DNA of 64,000 bases, taken from the NCBI RefSeq assembly GCF_014656095.1, contig NZ_BNBT01000016.1, forward strand, positions 23,396 to 87,395, in the 5' to 3' direction. The translations under genes were made by a program, and so were the position numbers. This stretch comes from Streptomyces longispororuber. GTDB lineage: Bacteria > Actinomycetota > Actinomycetes > Streptomycetales > Streptomycetaceae. The first letter of the stretch is position 1; every line of letters starts with the position of its first letter. The notes below the pieces were generated by a model, which saw nothing but the letters and a program-made list of their open reading frames with translations, ran no database searches and was not told the DNA's origin. Shown here piece by piece: positions 15,284 to 23,740 of the stretch.

Positions 15284-17035
15284 TTGCCGTCAGAGCCGCC
15301 CGCACGGGGAGCGACCGCCCGGGGCGCCCACGCCGAGTCCGCGTCCGCGTCCGCTTCTTCTTCCTCACCCGTGCCCGCTTCCTCTTCCGCGCCCACACCC
15401 GCTTCCACTCCCGCACCCACTTCCTCTTCCGCGCCCGCGCCCGCGCCAGCGCCAGCGCCTGCATCCGCACCCACGCCGACGCCCCCGTCCGCCCCCGCCT
15501 CCGCCTCCACACCAGCGCCCGAGGCGGCGCCCGAGACGGCGCCCGCGTCCGACCCCAGCGACGCACCACCCGCCGCCGACGCCCTCAAGACGACCGCGCC
15601 CGGCGGTCGTCCCCCGTCGGCCCCGGCCGTCGCCGAGAGCGCCTTCCGTGCCCCCTACGCCGCCCTGACCTGGGGCATCGTGTTGTCCGTCGGGCTGGTG
15701 GCGTTCGAGTCGATGGGGGTCGCCACGGTGCTCCCGGAGATCGCGGGCCGCCTCGGCGGCCTGCACGCGTACGGCTGGGGGCTCTCCGCCCTGATGCTCG
15801 CCAACCTCATCGGCACCGTGGCCGCGGGCCGCGACGCCGACCGGCACGGTCCGGCCCGGCCGCTCGCCGTGGGCCTGGTCGTGTTCGCGGCGGGCTGCGC
15901 ACTCGCCGGGGCCGCGCCGAACTGGCCCGCCTTCCTGGCCGGCCGCTTCCTCCAGGGGCTCGGCGTCGGGGCGGTGATGGCGCTCGCGTACGCCGTCATC
16001 GGCCTGGCCTACCCGGGGCACCTGCGGGCGCGCATGTTCGCCCTGGTCGCCGGCGGCTGGACCGTGCCGTCCCTCATCGGCCCGACGGTCGCCGCCGTGA
16101 TCGCCGACCACGTGTCCTGGCGCGGCGTGTTCGTCCTGCTGCTGCCCCTCATCGCGATCGCCGCCACGCTGGCGCTGCCCCCGCTGCGCCGCCTGCACCG
16201 CACCGGGGGCACCGGTTCCTCGGCACCCGCCGCCACGTCCGGCGCCGCCCCGCCGGTGCGCTGGTGGGCCACCCCGGTCGCGCGGAGCGTCCTGCTCGCG
16301 GCGGGCACGGGCGTCCTGCTCGCCGGGCTCCAGGTGCGCCACCCGGCCCTGCTCGTCCCGCTCGTCGTCGCGGGCGGCGCCGTGGCGGTCCTCGCGCTGC
16401 GCTCCGTCACGCCGCCCGGCACGCTCGCCGCCCGGCGGGGCGTACCGACGGGGGTGGTGCTGCGCTTCCTGCTGTGCGGCGCGTACTTCGGCAGCGAGGC
16501 CTTCCTGCCGCTCGGCCTGGTGCGCCTGCGGGACCTGAGTGCCTCGCAGGCCGGTCTCGGCCTCTCGGCGGGCGCGATCACGTGGGTGCTCGGGGCCGCC
16601 TGGCAGGGCCGGGCCGACGGCCGCTGGAGCGGGCGGTCGCGGGCCGTGCCGATCGCGGCCGGGTTCGCGGTGCTGCTCGTGGGCATCGTGGTGATGGCGC
16701 TCGGCGTCCTCGTCGACGCGGTACCGGCCCTGACCGCCGTGGCGGGCTGGGCCATCGGCGGCGCGGGCATGGGCGTGGCCTTCAACGCCGCCACCACCGA
16801 CGCCATGGAGCAGGCCCCCGCGGACCGGCAGGGCGAGGCCGGCGGCGCCATGCAGCTCGCCCAGACCCTGGCCGTCGCCGTCCTCAGCGGCCTCGGCGGC
16901 GCCGCCGTCTCGCTGGCGTCGGCGTACGGCTCGACGGTGACGGTCGCCCTGTCGGCCACGTTCGCGCTCACCGCCGCCCTGGCCGCGGCGGGGGTCCTCG
17001 CGGCCCACCGCATCAGGCCCGCCGACCGCCCCTGA
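15284..17035 (+). CDS. MFS transporter with long low-complexity N-terminus
   Basis: This 583-residue major facilitator has about a dozen or more hydrophobic helices from residue 125 onward. It carries the antiporter-like motif GRDADRHGPARPLAVG after helix 2 and PSLIGPTVAAVIADHVSWRG, the motif C region of drug/H+ antiporters. The first 115 or so residues are almost only Ala, Ser, Pro and Thr (SSSPVPASSSAPTPAS and so on), which is unusual for the family. The start is a rare TTG at 15284, seven bases after AAAGGAGG; TTG 15278 is too close. It is probably a drug or metabolite exporter controlled by the divergent TetR. Confidence 0.82.
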   Translation: MPSEPPARGATARGAHAESASASASSSSPVPASSSAPTPASTPAPTSSSAPAPAPAPAPASAPTPTPPSAPASASTPAPEAAPETAPASDPSDAPPAADALKTTAPGGRPPSAPAVAESAFRAPYAALTWGIVLSVGLVAFESMGVATVLPEIAGRLGGLHAYGWGLSALMLANLIGTVAAGRDADRHGPARPLAVGLVVFAAGCALAGAAPNWPAFLAGRFLQGLGVGAVMALAYAVIGLAYPGHLRARMFALVAGGWTVPSLIGPTVAAVIADHVSWRGVFVLLLPLIAIAATLALPPLRRLHRTGGTGSSAPAATSGAAPPVRWWATPVARSVLLAAGTGVLLAGLQVRHPALLVPLVVAGGAVAVLALRSVTPPGTLAARRGVPTGVVLRFLLCGAYFGSEAFLPLGLVRLRDLSASQAGLGLSAGAITWVLGAAWQGRADGRWSGRSRAVPIAAGFAVLLVGIVVMALGVLVDAVPALTAVAGWAIGGAGMGVAFNAATTDAMEQAPADRQGEAGGAMQLAQTLAVAVLSGLGGAAVSLASAYGSTVTVALSATFALTAALAAAGVLAAHRIRPADRP

Positions 17036-17136
17036 CCCCGGCGCGCACGGCCGCCACCGGACCGCGCCGGTGCTGCCACCATGGGATCTTCAGCCGTCCG
17101 CGCCCGGCGGGCGGCACGCGACGAAGGGGACGTGAC

Positions 17137-17736
17137 ATGCCGGCAGGCGCGGACGAACGCGGGACGGCCAGGAGAACGAGGTCCGCGGGGCTCGCCCTCG
17201 GGGCACCCGCCGTCGCGGCGGCCGTGCTCACCGGTGTCGTCGCGCTGTACATCGCGCTCGTCGCGTTCGGCAACCTCACCGACTTCGACACCAACCGGCA
17301 GTTCGTCCGGCACGTCCTGGCGATGGACACGACCTTCAAGGACGAGGACTTGATGTGGCGCGCCGTCGAGTCCCGCGCCCTCCAGGACGCCGCGTACGTG
17401 GCGATCATCGCCTGGGAGACGCTCGCCGCGCTGATCCTGATCGCCGGAACCGTCGTGTGGGTCGCGGCGCTGCGCGGGCGCGCCGGCGGGTTCGGCAGGG
17501 CGCGGCGGCTGAGCACCGTGGGCCTGCTGATGCTGGTGCTGCTGTTCGGCGGCGGCTTCATCGGCATCGGCGGCGAGTGGTTCGCGATGTGGCAGTCCAA
17601 GAACTGGAACGGCCTCGACGCCGCCACCCGCGTGGTCACGCTGTGCGGGATCGCGCTGCTGGTCGTCCACCTCCCTGCGGCCGGACGGGCGTCCGGCGGC
17701 GGGGGCTCCGCGCGGAGCGGGGAGGCGGACGCCTGA
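17137..17736 (+). CDS. DUF2165 family small integral membrane protein
   Basis: This 199-residue protein has four hydrophobic helices (about 20-42, 83-107, 122-145 and 160-180). The loop NLTDFDTNRQFVRHVLAMD-TTF after helix 1 and GGEWFAMWQSKNWNG before the last helix are marks of DUF2165. Function is unknown. ATG 17137 follows GAAGGGG. It lies 101 bases behind the MFS gene on the same strand and could be co-transcribed, though there is no sign of a shared role. Confidence 0.82.
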   Translation: MPAGADERGTARRTRSAGLALGAPAVAAAVLTGVVALYIALVAFGNLTDFDTNRQFVRHVLAMDTTFKDEDLMWRAVESRALQDAAYVAIIAWETLAALILIAGTVVWVAALRGRAGGFGRARRLSTVGLLMLVLLFGGGFIGIGGEWFAMWQSKNWNGLDAATRVVTLCGIALLVVHLPAAGRASGGGGSARSGEADA

Positions 17737-17789
17737 GGCCGCGAGCCGGAGCCGCCCCCGCGTGATCACGCGCCACCGGTGTGTGGTAA

Positions 17790-17809
17790 CCGACAGTTCC
17801 GATTGTCGG
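17790..17809. promoter_or_regulatory. Inverted repeat upstream of a near-leaderless promoter
   Basis: CCGACA-GTTCCGAT-TGTCGG is a perfect 6-bp inverted repeat. Ten bases later comes TAGGCT (17819-17824), a good -10 box only seven bases before the ATG of the 59-residue protein, implying a leaderless or very short transcript. The repeat covers the -35 region and could be an operator. Confidence 0.45.
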
Positions 17810-17831
17810 AGCCATCCCCTAGGCTGAGGTC

Positions 17832-18011
17832 ATGCCCTTAACCCCCCAACCCCATGGTTCCACGCGGTCGGCTGCCGAGCTGAACGAGCGGATACGAGGC
17901 CTGTGGCTGCGCGCCGGCGGCCGCCTCTCCGCCGAACAGCGCAGGGAGTACGAGCAGTTGGTGACCGAGTGGGCGGCGGCGGTCCGGGCGGAGGTCGTCC
18001 AGGCCGCGTGA
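17832..18011 (+). CDS. Small conserved streptomycete protein (59 aa)
   Basis: This is a 59-residue soluble helical protein of unknown function. It has the pattern ELNERIRGLWLRAGGRLS then EQRREYEQLVTEWAAAVRA, which I associate with short actinomycete proteins found near regulators. Its last 15 residues almost match the gene fragment at 2-73, so the window holds two paralogues. The -10 box TAGGCT sits seven bases before the ATG. No neighbour overlaps it. Confidence 0.7.
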   Translation: MPLTPQPHGSTRSAAELNERIRGLWLRAGGRLSAEQRREYEQLVTEWAAAVRAEVVQAA

Positions 18012-18073
18012 CGCGGCACTCCCTCGCGGCACTCCCTCTTGGCTGCGCCCGCCCGGTGCCCAAGACTGAGCCG

Positions 18074-18604
18074 ATGACGCAGCGTGTGGAACTCGCGGCC
18101 GTGCTCGACCAGTTGGCCATCGACACCCTCATCACGGACTACGCCGGTACCGTCGACGACGGGGACTGGGACGCCTACCGGGAGCTGTTCACGCCCGACG
18201 GGCGCGCCGACTACCGGTCGGCGGGCGGCATCGAAGGCGGCGCCGCCGAGGTGTCCGCGTGGCTCGCGGAGACGATGGGCGCCGTCGCGATGCGCCAGCA
18301 CCTCATCGTCAACCGCCGGGTCCGCTTCGGCGTCCGCGAACAGGACGTCGGTGACACCGCGCGCATCCGCGCCGACTACGTGAACCCCCTGCGCTTCGCC
18401 ACCGGAGCGGACGGCGTCCCCGGCACCGCGCCCGACCTCACGTGCGGCGGCCGCTACGAGTTCGCCGCCCTGCGCACGCACGGCGGCTGGCGGCTGCGCC
18501 AGGTGGTCGTACGGGAGAAGTGGCGCAGCACGCGCACCGCCGACCGGACCGGCGCCCCGGCCCGGGCCGCGCAGCGGACGGACACCCCGCCCGGACGGGG
18601 CTGA
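18074..18604 (+). CDS. SnoaL-like / NTF2-fold protein
   Basis: This 176-residue protein has an NTF2-like alpha+beta cone fold at about 8-155: LAIDTLITDYAGTVDDGDWDAYRELF, in parts, and then MRQHLIVNRRV, TARIRADYVNPL and YEFAALRTHGGWRLRQVVV. The opening pattern matches the nuclear transport factor 2 family used by polyketide cyclases, dehydratases and limonene-epoxide-hydrolase-like enzymes, but no catalytic set is obvious. The tail after 158 is low complexity. It lies 62 bases behind the 59-residue gene. Confidence 0.75.
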   Translation: MTQRVELAAVLDQLAIDTLITDYAGTVDDGDWDAYRELFTPDGRADYRSAGGIEGGAAEVSAWLAETMGAVAMRQHLIVNRRVRFGVREQDVGDTARIRADYVNPLRFATGADGVPGTAPDLTCGGRYEFAALRTHGGWRLRQVVVREKWRSTRTADRTGAPARAAQRTDTPPGRG

Positions 18605-18971
18605 CCCGGACGAGGGGCGGGGCGGGCGGTGGCGGGCGAACGGACCGGACGGGCGGCGCGCAGCAGGTGGGGCGGACGGCCACGGACGGGCGGCGGACGG
18701 CAGACGGCAACGGGCGGACCGGACGGGCCGCGGGCAGCGAAGGCCGCGCGGGCGGTGGCGGGCGAGGCCGTGGACGGCAGCGGGCCGGGCCGGTGGACGG
18801 CGGGGTGGGCGCGCTCCGCGTGCGGCCGGGCGGAAGCGGTCACCGTGCCCGGAGCACGTCCCTCCGGTCCGGTGGCCCGGCGGCGCCGCCCCCTGTCCTA
18901 GATCGCCACCGGCGCGCACACTGGAGCACGACCGGGCCTGAGGCCGAGCCGGGGGCGAGGAGGCACGCTGC
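18605..18971. other. Gene-free GGCGGACGG-rich stretch
   Basis: This 367-base gap is a run of GGACGGGCGGCGGACGG-like near-repeats at 18605-18800. More ordinary sequence and the upstream region of lnt follow. No gene is supported. Confidence 0.5.
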
Positions 18972-20606
18972 ATGGACGTACTCGGCGGCAAGCGGTCACA
19001 CCGGTGGGCCCTGCCCGCGCACCGCCCTGTGGCGTGGCGCCCGCGCCTGGACACCGCCCTGGCCTCCCCCCGGCAGCGCGGCGCCCTGGCCGTGCTCTGC
19101 GGCGCCCTGCCCGCGCTCGCCTTCCCGGAGCCGTCGTGGTGGTGGTGCGCGTACGTCGCGCTCGTGCCGTGGATCCTGCTCGTCCGCTCGGCGGGGTCGG
19201 GGCGCGGGGCCGCGCGCGACGGCTGGCTCGGCGGGCTCGGCTTCATGCTGGCCGTGCACCACTGGCTGCTGCCGAGCCTGCACGTGTTCACGCTCGTCAT
19301 CGCCGCGCTCCTCGGGCTGCTGTGGGCGCCGTGGGGCTGGCTCACGCACCGCCTCCTGGGCGGCGCCCCCGCCCCCGGGCGCGCGGTGGCGGCGCTGTTC
19401 GTGCTGCCGTCGGCCTGGCTGATGGTCGAACTGGTGCGGTCCTGGGAGGGCCTTGGCGGGCCGTGGGGGTTGCTCGGCTCCAGCCAGTGGCAGGTGGAGC
19501 CCGCGCTGCGGCTCATGTCGGTGGGCGGCGTCTGGCTGGTCAGCGCGCTCGTCGTGGGCGTGAACACGGGCGTCGCGGTGCTCGTCGCCTGGCGGTCGGC
19601 GCGCGTCCCCGCCGTCGCCGGGCTCGTCGCCGTGGCCGCCGCGGCCACCACCGCCTGGACCTGGTCCCCGCGCCCCGAGACCACGGGCAGCGTCCGCGTC
19701 GCCGTGGTGCAGCCCGGTGTCCTGGACGGTGCCGACGCCCCCGAGCGGCGCTTCGACCGCGAGGAGGAGCTGACGCGCACCCTCGCGGGGCGCGGCCCGG
19801 ACCTCGTCGTGTGGGGCGAGAGCAGCGTCGGGCACGACCTGGCCGATCGGCCCGACCTGGCGCGGCGGCTCGCCGCGCTGTCCCGTCTCGTGGGCGCCGA
19901 CGTGCTGGTGAACGTGGACGCGCGCCGCTCCGACCGGCCCGGCATCTTCAAGAGCTCCGTACTGGTCGGCCCGGACGGCCCGACGGGCGACCGCTACGAC
20001 AAGATGCGGCTCGTGCCCTTCGGCGAGTACGTCCCGGCGCGCTCCCTGCTCGGCTGGGCCACGTCGGTGGGCAAGGCCGCGGGCGAGGACCGCAGGCGCG
20101 GGGAGCGCCCCGTCGTGATGGACCTGGCGGGCGGGGTGCGCGTGGGGCCCCTGGTGTGCTTCGAGTCGGCGTTCCCCGACATGAGCAGGCACCTGGTCCG
20201 CGAGGGCGCGCAGGTGCTGCTCGCGCAGTCCGCCACGTCGACGTTCCAGGGCAGTTGGGCGCCCGAGCAGCACGCCTCGCTCGCGGCGGTGCGGGCCGCA
20301 GAGACCGGCCGCCCCATGGTGCACGCGACGCTCACCGGCGTCTCCGCCGTCCACGGCCCGGGCGGCGAGCGGATCGGCCGGCCGCTCGGCACCTCGGCGT
20401 CGGACACCGCGGAGTACGAGGTTCCGCTGGCCACGGGCACGACGCCGTACGTACGGTTCGGCGACTGGCCGGTGTACGCGGCGCTGGCCGTGCTGGTCGC
20501 GCTCGCCGCCGTCGAGGGGGCGCGGGCGCTCAGGCGGCCTGTTCGAGGACCGCGCGTACCACCCGCTCGCACAGCTCATGGGTCGCCAGCGCGTCCCGGG
20601 CGCTGA
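18972..20606 (+). CDS. lnt: Apolipoprotein N-acyltransferase
   Basis: This is a 544-residue membrane enzyme. Six or so N-terminal helices (about 35-225) are followed by a nitrilase-type catalytic domain (about 235-480) and a last helix (about 500-520). The catalytic triad is E283 (VWGESS), K344 (YDKMRLVPFGEYVP) and C396 (VCFESAFPD). The enzyme transfers a third acyl chain to the N-terminal cysteine of lipoproteins on the outer face of the membrane. The stop codon lies 77 bases inside the convergent oxidoreductase gene, so the Arg/Pro-rich C-terminal 25 residues are encoded antisense to that gene's 3' end. ATG 18972 is 12 bases after GCGAGGAGG. Confidence 0.9.
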   Translation: MDVLGGKRSHRWALPAHRPVAWRPRLDTALASPRQRGALAVLCGALPALAFPEPSWWWCAYVALVPWILLVRSAGSGRGAARDGWLGGLGFMLAVHHWLLPSLHVFTLVIAALLGLLWAPWGWLTHRLLGGAPAPGRAVAALFVLPSAWLMVELVRSWEGLGGPWGLLGSSQWQVEPALRLMSVGGVWLVSALVVGVNTGVAVLVAWRSARVPAVAGLVAVAAAATTAWTWSPRPETTGSVRVAVVQPGVLDGADAPERRFDREEELTRTLAGRGPDLVVWGESSVGHDLADRPDLARRLAALSRLVGADVLVNVDARRSDRPGIFKSSVLVGPDGPTGDRYDKMRLVPFGEYVPARSLLGWATSVGKAAGEDRRRGERPVVMDLAGGVRVGPLVCFESAFPDMSRHLVREGAQVLLAQSATSTFQGSWAPEQHASLAAVRAAETGRPMVHATLTGVSAVHGPGGERIGRPLGTSASDTAEYEVPLATGTTPYVRFGDWPVYAALAVLVALAAVEGARALRRPVRGPRVPPARTAHGSPARPGR

Positions 20607-21435
20607 GCACCTTGCCCGCGCGCACGGCGTCGAGGAAGGCGAGCACCACCTGCTCGATGCCGCGCTGCCGCACCACCGGCACCCAGTCGCCGCGCCGCCG
20701 CACGGTGGGCTGGCCCTTGTGGTCGACGACCTCGGCGAGGTTGAGGACCTGCCGCTTGGAGTCCTGGCCGGAGACCTCGAGGATCTCCTCCGTGGAGCCG
20801 CTGAGGCGGTTCATCACGCCGATCGCGGTGAACCCGTCGCCCGCGAGCTGGAGCACGACGTGCTCCAGGAGGCCGTCCGCGACGCGGCCACGCACGCTCA
20901 CGTGGTCCACCGCGCCGGGCACGAGGAACCGCAGCGTGTCCACGACGTGGACGAAGTCGTCGAGGATCATCGTGCGCGGGTCCTCCGGAAGGCCCACGCG
21001 GTTCTTCTGCATCAGGATCAGCTCGCGCGGGTGCTCGGCGCACTGGGCGTAGCCGGGCGCGTAGCGGCGGTTGAAGCCGACGGCGAGGCTCACCCCGCGC
21101 TCCTCGGCGAGCGCCACCAGCCGCTCGGAGTCCGCGAGTTCGTACGCGATCGGCTTGTCGACGTACGTGGCAACCCCCGCCTCCAGGAGGCGCTCGACGA
21201 TCTCCGGGTGGGCACTGGTCGGCGCGTGCACGAAGGCGGCGTCGAGGTCCTGGGCGAGCAGCGACTCCAGGTCGGTGTGGCGGCGTTCGGCCGGGACGTG
21301 GTAGGTCTCCGCGGTCCGCTCCAGCGTGGCGGGCGTCCGCGTCTGGAGGTGCAGCTCGACGCCTGGCTGCGTGGTGAGCACCGGCAGGTACGCCTTCCGC
21401 GCGATGTCGCCGAGTCCGATGCAGCCGACCTTCAC
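20530..21435 (-). CDS. Gfo/Idh/MocA family oxidoreductase
   Basis: This 301-residue NAD(P)-dependent sugar or inositol dehydrogenase-like protein has a Rossmann fold at the N-terminus (VGCIGLGDIARK, residues 2-13). The conserved lysine lies in ATYVDKPIAYE near residue 93, and the C-terminal domain starts at FNRRYAPGY. The substrate is unknown. Two adjacent GTG codons (21438, 21435) follow GGGAG; 21435 has the better spacing. It runs into the end of lnt with a 77-base antisense overlap. Ten bases separate its start from the stop of the upstream FAD monooxygenase on the same strand, so the two probably form an operon under the TetR operators. Confidence 0.88.
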   Translation of the reverse strand: MKVGCIGLGDIARKAYLPVLTTQPGVELHLQTRTPATLERTAETYHVPAERRHTDLESLLAQDLDAAFVHAPTSAHPEIVERLLEAGVATYVDKPIAYELADSERLVALAEERGVSLAVGFNRRYAPGYAQCAEHPRELILMQKNRVGLPEDPRTMILDDFVHVVDTLRFLVPGAVDHVSVRGRVADGLLEHVVLQLAGDGFTAIGVMNRLSGSTEEILEVSGQDSKRQVLNLAEVVDHKGQPTVRRRGDWVPVVRQRGIEQVVLAFLDAVRAGKVLSARDALATHELCERVVRAVLEQAA

Positions 21436-21445
21436 CACTGTCTCC

Positions 21446-22687
21446 CTACCGTCGTGCCGGTGTGCGCGGGTGCGCCCCGGCGTCCGTCCCGGCAGCATAC
21501 GGGTCCGTCGGCGGGTGCCAGTCGGCGATCGAGGCGAACCCCCGCGTGATCAGGTGGGGACCGAGCAGGGAGAGCGCCCGCAGGGCGGTGTCGCGGGCGG
21601 CGAGGAGCACGCCGTTGGAGAGGTGGTTGAGGCGGGCCGTGCGGGCGGCCCGCCGGACGACGGCCGTCGTGCGGGGCACGCGGGCGGCGCTGTAGGCGGC
21701 GAGGCCCGCGAAGAGGTCGTCCGCGGGGCGGGCGTGGTGGCCGAGGACGACGCCGTCCTCGATGGCCTGGTTGCCGCCCTGGCCGAGCGTCGGCGCCATG
21801 GCGTGCGCCGCGTCGCCGACCAGGGCGACGCGGCCGCGGTGGTGGGCGGGCAGCGGCGTGGCCATGTGCCAGACGTCGTTGCGCAGCACGTCCTCGGGGC
21901 GCGCGGCGGCGACGATCTCCGGGATCGGGTCGTGCCAGGCGGCGAAGCGGCGCGTCAGCTCGGCCCTCTCGTCGTCGGGCGCGCGGCCGCCCGGGGGCAC
22001 GAGCGCGGTGGCGTACGCGTACACCCTGCCGTCCTTCAGCGGCTGCGTGCCCCACAGGCCGCCGCGCCCCCAGGTCTCGTGCGGCTCGAGGGGCCGCCGG
22101 GGCGCGGGCACGATGAGCCGCCAGGCGGTGAACCCGGTGTAGACGGGCCCGGGGTGCTCCGGGAACAGCGTCGCGCGCACGGCGGAGTTGATGCCGTCGG
22201 CCCCGACGACGAGGTCCGCCTCCAGGTCGTCGCCGTCGGCGGTGGTCACGACGGCGGGGCGGTCCGGTCCGCCCGCGTCGGCGAGCCGGGCGGCGGCGCC
22301 GGTGCGCAGGCAGTCGCCGGGCAGCGCGCCGACGAGCAGGTCGACGAGGGTGGCGCGGTGCAGCAGCACCAGCGCGCCGCCGAACCTCCGCGCGGTGGCG
22401 TCGGACGTGGTGCGCACCAGCCAGCGGCCGTTCGGCGTGCGCAGGCCGGCCCCGCCCTGCCAGGCGGCAAGCTCGCGGACGCCGTCGCCGAGGCCGAGGA
22501 CGTCCAGGGCGCGCTGGGCGTTCGGGGCCAGGCCGATGCCGGAGCCCACGGGCTCCAGGGATGCGGCGCGCTCCAGGACGGTGACCCGCCAGCCGGAACG
22601 GCGCAGGGCGAGGGCGGTGGTGAGCCCGCCGATGCCGCCGCCGACGACGACGGCGCGGGGCTCACGGGGCTCGGCTGCTCGGGACAC
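21446..22687 (-). CDS. FAD-dependent aromatic-type monooxygenase
   Basis: This 413-residue group A flavoprotein hydroxylase carries the dinucleotide fold VVVGGGIGGLTTALALRR (about 12-29), the DG motif region LVVGADGINSAVR (about 162-174) and GDAAHAMAPTLGQGGNQAIED (in parts, about 292-312), which binds the flavin ribityl and pyrophosphate. Closest in style are salicylate-hydroxylase and zeaxanthin-epoxidase-like enzymes. Substrate unknown. GTG 22687 follows GAGGA. It is divergent from a TetR gene with two operator copies in the 96-base gap, so it is very likely repressed by that protein and induced by an aromatic compound. Confidence 0.88.
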   Translation of the reverse strand: MSRAAEPREPRAVVVGGGIGGLTTALALRRSGWRVTVLERAASLEPVGSGIGLAPNAQRALDVLGLGDGVRELAAWQGGAGLRTPNGRWLVRTTSDATARRFGGALVLLHRATLVDLLVGALPGDCLRTGAAARLADAGGPDRPAVVTTADGDDLEADLVVGADGINSAVRATLFPEHPGPVYTGFTAWRLIVPAPRRPLEPHETWGRGGLWGTQPLKDGRVYAYATALVPPGGRAPDDERAELTRRFAAWHDPIPEIVAAARPEDVLRNDVWHMATPLPAHHRGRVALVGDAAHAMAPTLGQGGNQAIEDGVVLGHHARPADDLFAGLAAYSAARVPRTTAVVRRAARTARLNHLSNGVLLAARDTALRALSLLGPHLITRGFASIADWHPPTDPYAAGTDAGAHPRTPARR

Positions 22688-22714
22688 GGTTCCTCCTCGG
22701 TCACACCCCCCGGC

Positions 22715-22763
22715 CACTACGGCTGTAGTGCCGACAGGGACAGACCGTACTACATCTGTAGTG
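22715..22763. promoter_or_regulatory. Two copies of a CACTAC-N4-GTAGTG operator
   Basis: CACTACGGCTGTAGTG (22715-22730) is a perfect palindrome. TACTACATCTGTAGTG (22748-22763) is the same site with one mismatch. Their centres are 33 bp apart, three helical turns. They lie between the FAD monooxygenase and its divergent TetR; the second overlaps the TetR promoter, whose -10 is probably TAGGGT at 22771-22776. Confidence 0.8.
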
Positions 22764-22783
22764 CCACCGGTAGGGTGGCCCGC

Positions 22784-23398
22784 ATGTCCGCACGCACCCC
22801 GGGGTCCGCACCCGTCCGCGGCGCGTCCCGCGCCGAACTGATCGCCGACACCGCGCTGGCCCTGCTCGCCGAACGCGGCATGCGCGGCCTCACGCACCGC
22901 GCCGTCGACGAGGCCGCGGGCCTGCCCACCGGCTCCACGTCGAACCACGCCCGTACGCGGCTCGCGCTCCTGGAGGCGGCCGTACGGCGCCAGGCCGAGC
23001 GCGAGGCGGCCGTCCTCGCCCCGGACGAGCTCCCGGACCCGGCGGGCGGCCGCGCGTCCCTGGTCGACGGCCTCGCCCTGACCCTGCACCGCTTCCTCAC
23101 CGGCGAGGCGCACCGCGCGCTGCTCGTGTCCCGGTACGAGCTGGCCCTGGAGGCGACGCGCCGCCCCGAGCTACGGGCGTACTACGACGCGACCGGCGCC
23201 AGGTTCCGCGAGCTCCTGAGCGACCTCCTGAGCGCGGCGGGCTCCACGGACCCGGAGCGCCACACACTGTCCCTGGTGGCCTGGTGCGACGGCATGCTCT
23301 TCTCCTGCGTGGCCGGCTCGTACAGCACGGAGCCCCCGACACGGGAGGAACTACGGGCGGGCTTCGCGGAGCTGCTGGGCGGGACGCTGGACGGGTGA
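22784..23398 (+). CDS. TetR/AcrR family transcriptional regulator
   Basis: This 204-residue regulator has the helix-turn-helix at about 15-62 (ADTALALLAERGMRGLTHRAV then DEAAGLPTGSTSNHARTR) and an all-helical ligand domain beyond 75. The motif LPTGSTSNH with GLTHRAVD is typical of repressors for flavin monooxygenases and transporters. The -10 box TAGGGT ends eight bases before the ATG, so the mRNA is leaderless or nearly so. Two operators lie in the divergent promoter, predicting control of both this gene and the monooxygenase-oxidoreductase pair. Confidence 0.9.
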   Translation: MSARTPGSAPVRGASRAELIADTALALLAERGMRGLTHRAVDEAAGLPTGSTSNHARTRLALLEAAVRRQAEREAAVLAPDELPDPAGGRASLVDGLALTLHRFLTGEAHRALLVSRYELALEATRRPELRAYYDATGARFRELLSDLLSAAGSTDPERHTLSLVAWCDGMLFSCVAGSYSTEPPTREELRAGFAELLGGTLDG

Positions 23399-23740
23399 GG
23401 GGGCTGGCCGGGGGCCTTGGGGGGCGCCACTGCGGGGCGGGTGGCTTCGGTGGCGCTTGGGCTGGGCGGGCGGGGCGCGTCCCCGCGGGGCGGGTGGCTT
23501 CAGTGACGCTTGGCCGGGCGGGCGGGGCGTTCCCGCGGCGCGGGTGGCTTGGGCGACGCTTTGACCGGGCGGCGCGGGTGGTGTGGGGCCGGGCGGCGCG
23601 GGTGGTGTGGGACCGGGCGGCGCGTGGCCCGAGCGGCGCGCACCGGCCGAGGGCCGGGCGTGGGCGGGCCGGGGGGCCGGGACGCGTCCCGCAGCGTGAG
23701 GGTCTCTCTCCCGGGCAGCGCGTGATCCGCACGGCCTGAG
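23399..23740. repeat. About 55-bp degenerate tandem repeats behind tetR
   Basis: From about 23430 the block GCGGGTGGCTTCGGTGGCG...GGGCGGGGCGCGTCCCCGC recurs twice more with drift (starting near 23486 and 23541). It then decays into shorter GGGCGGCGCGGGTGGTGTGG units up to about 23640. The rest to 23986 has no convincing gene. A minus-strand frame here reads as Pro/Ala/Arg low complexity and is not credible as a protein. Confidence 0.6.

Noticed and set aside
9919..17736. Secondary-metabolite gene cluster
   Set aside because: The protease, ATP-grasp-like, cupin, regulator and exporter genes are not one operon, and no synthase, NRPS, PKS or precursor peptide is visible.
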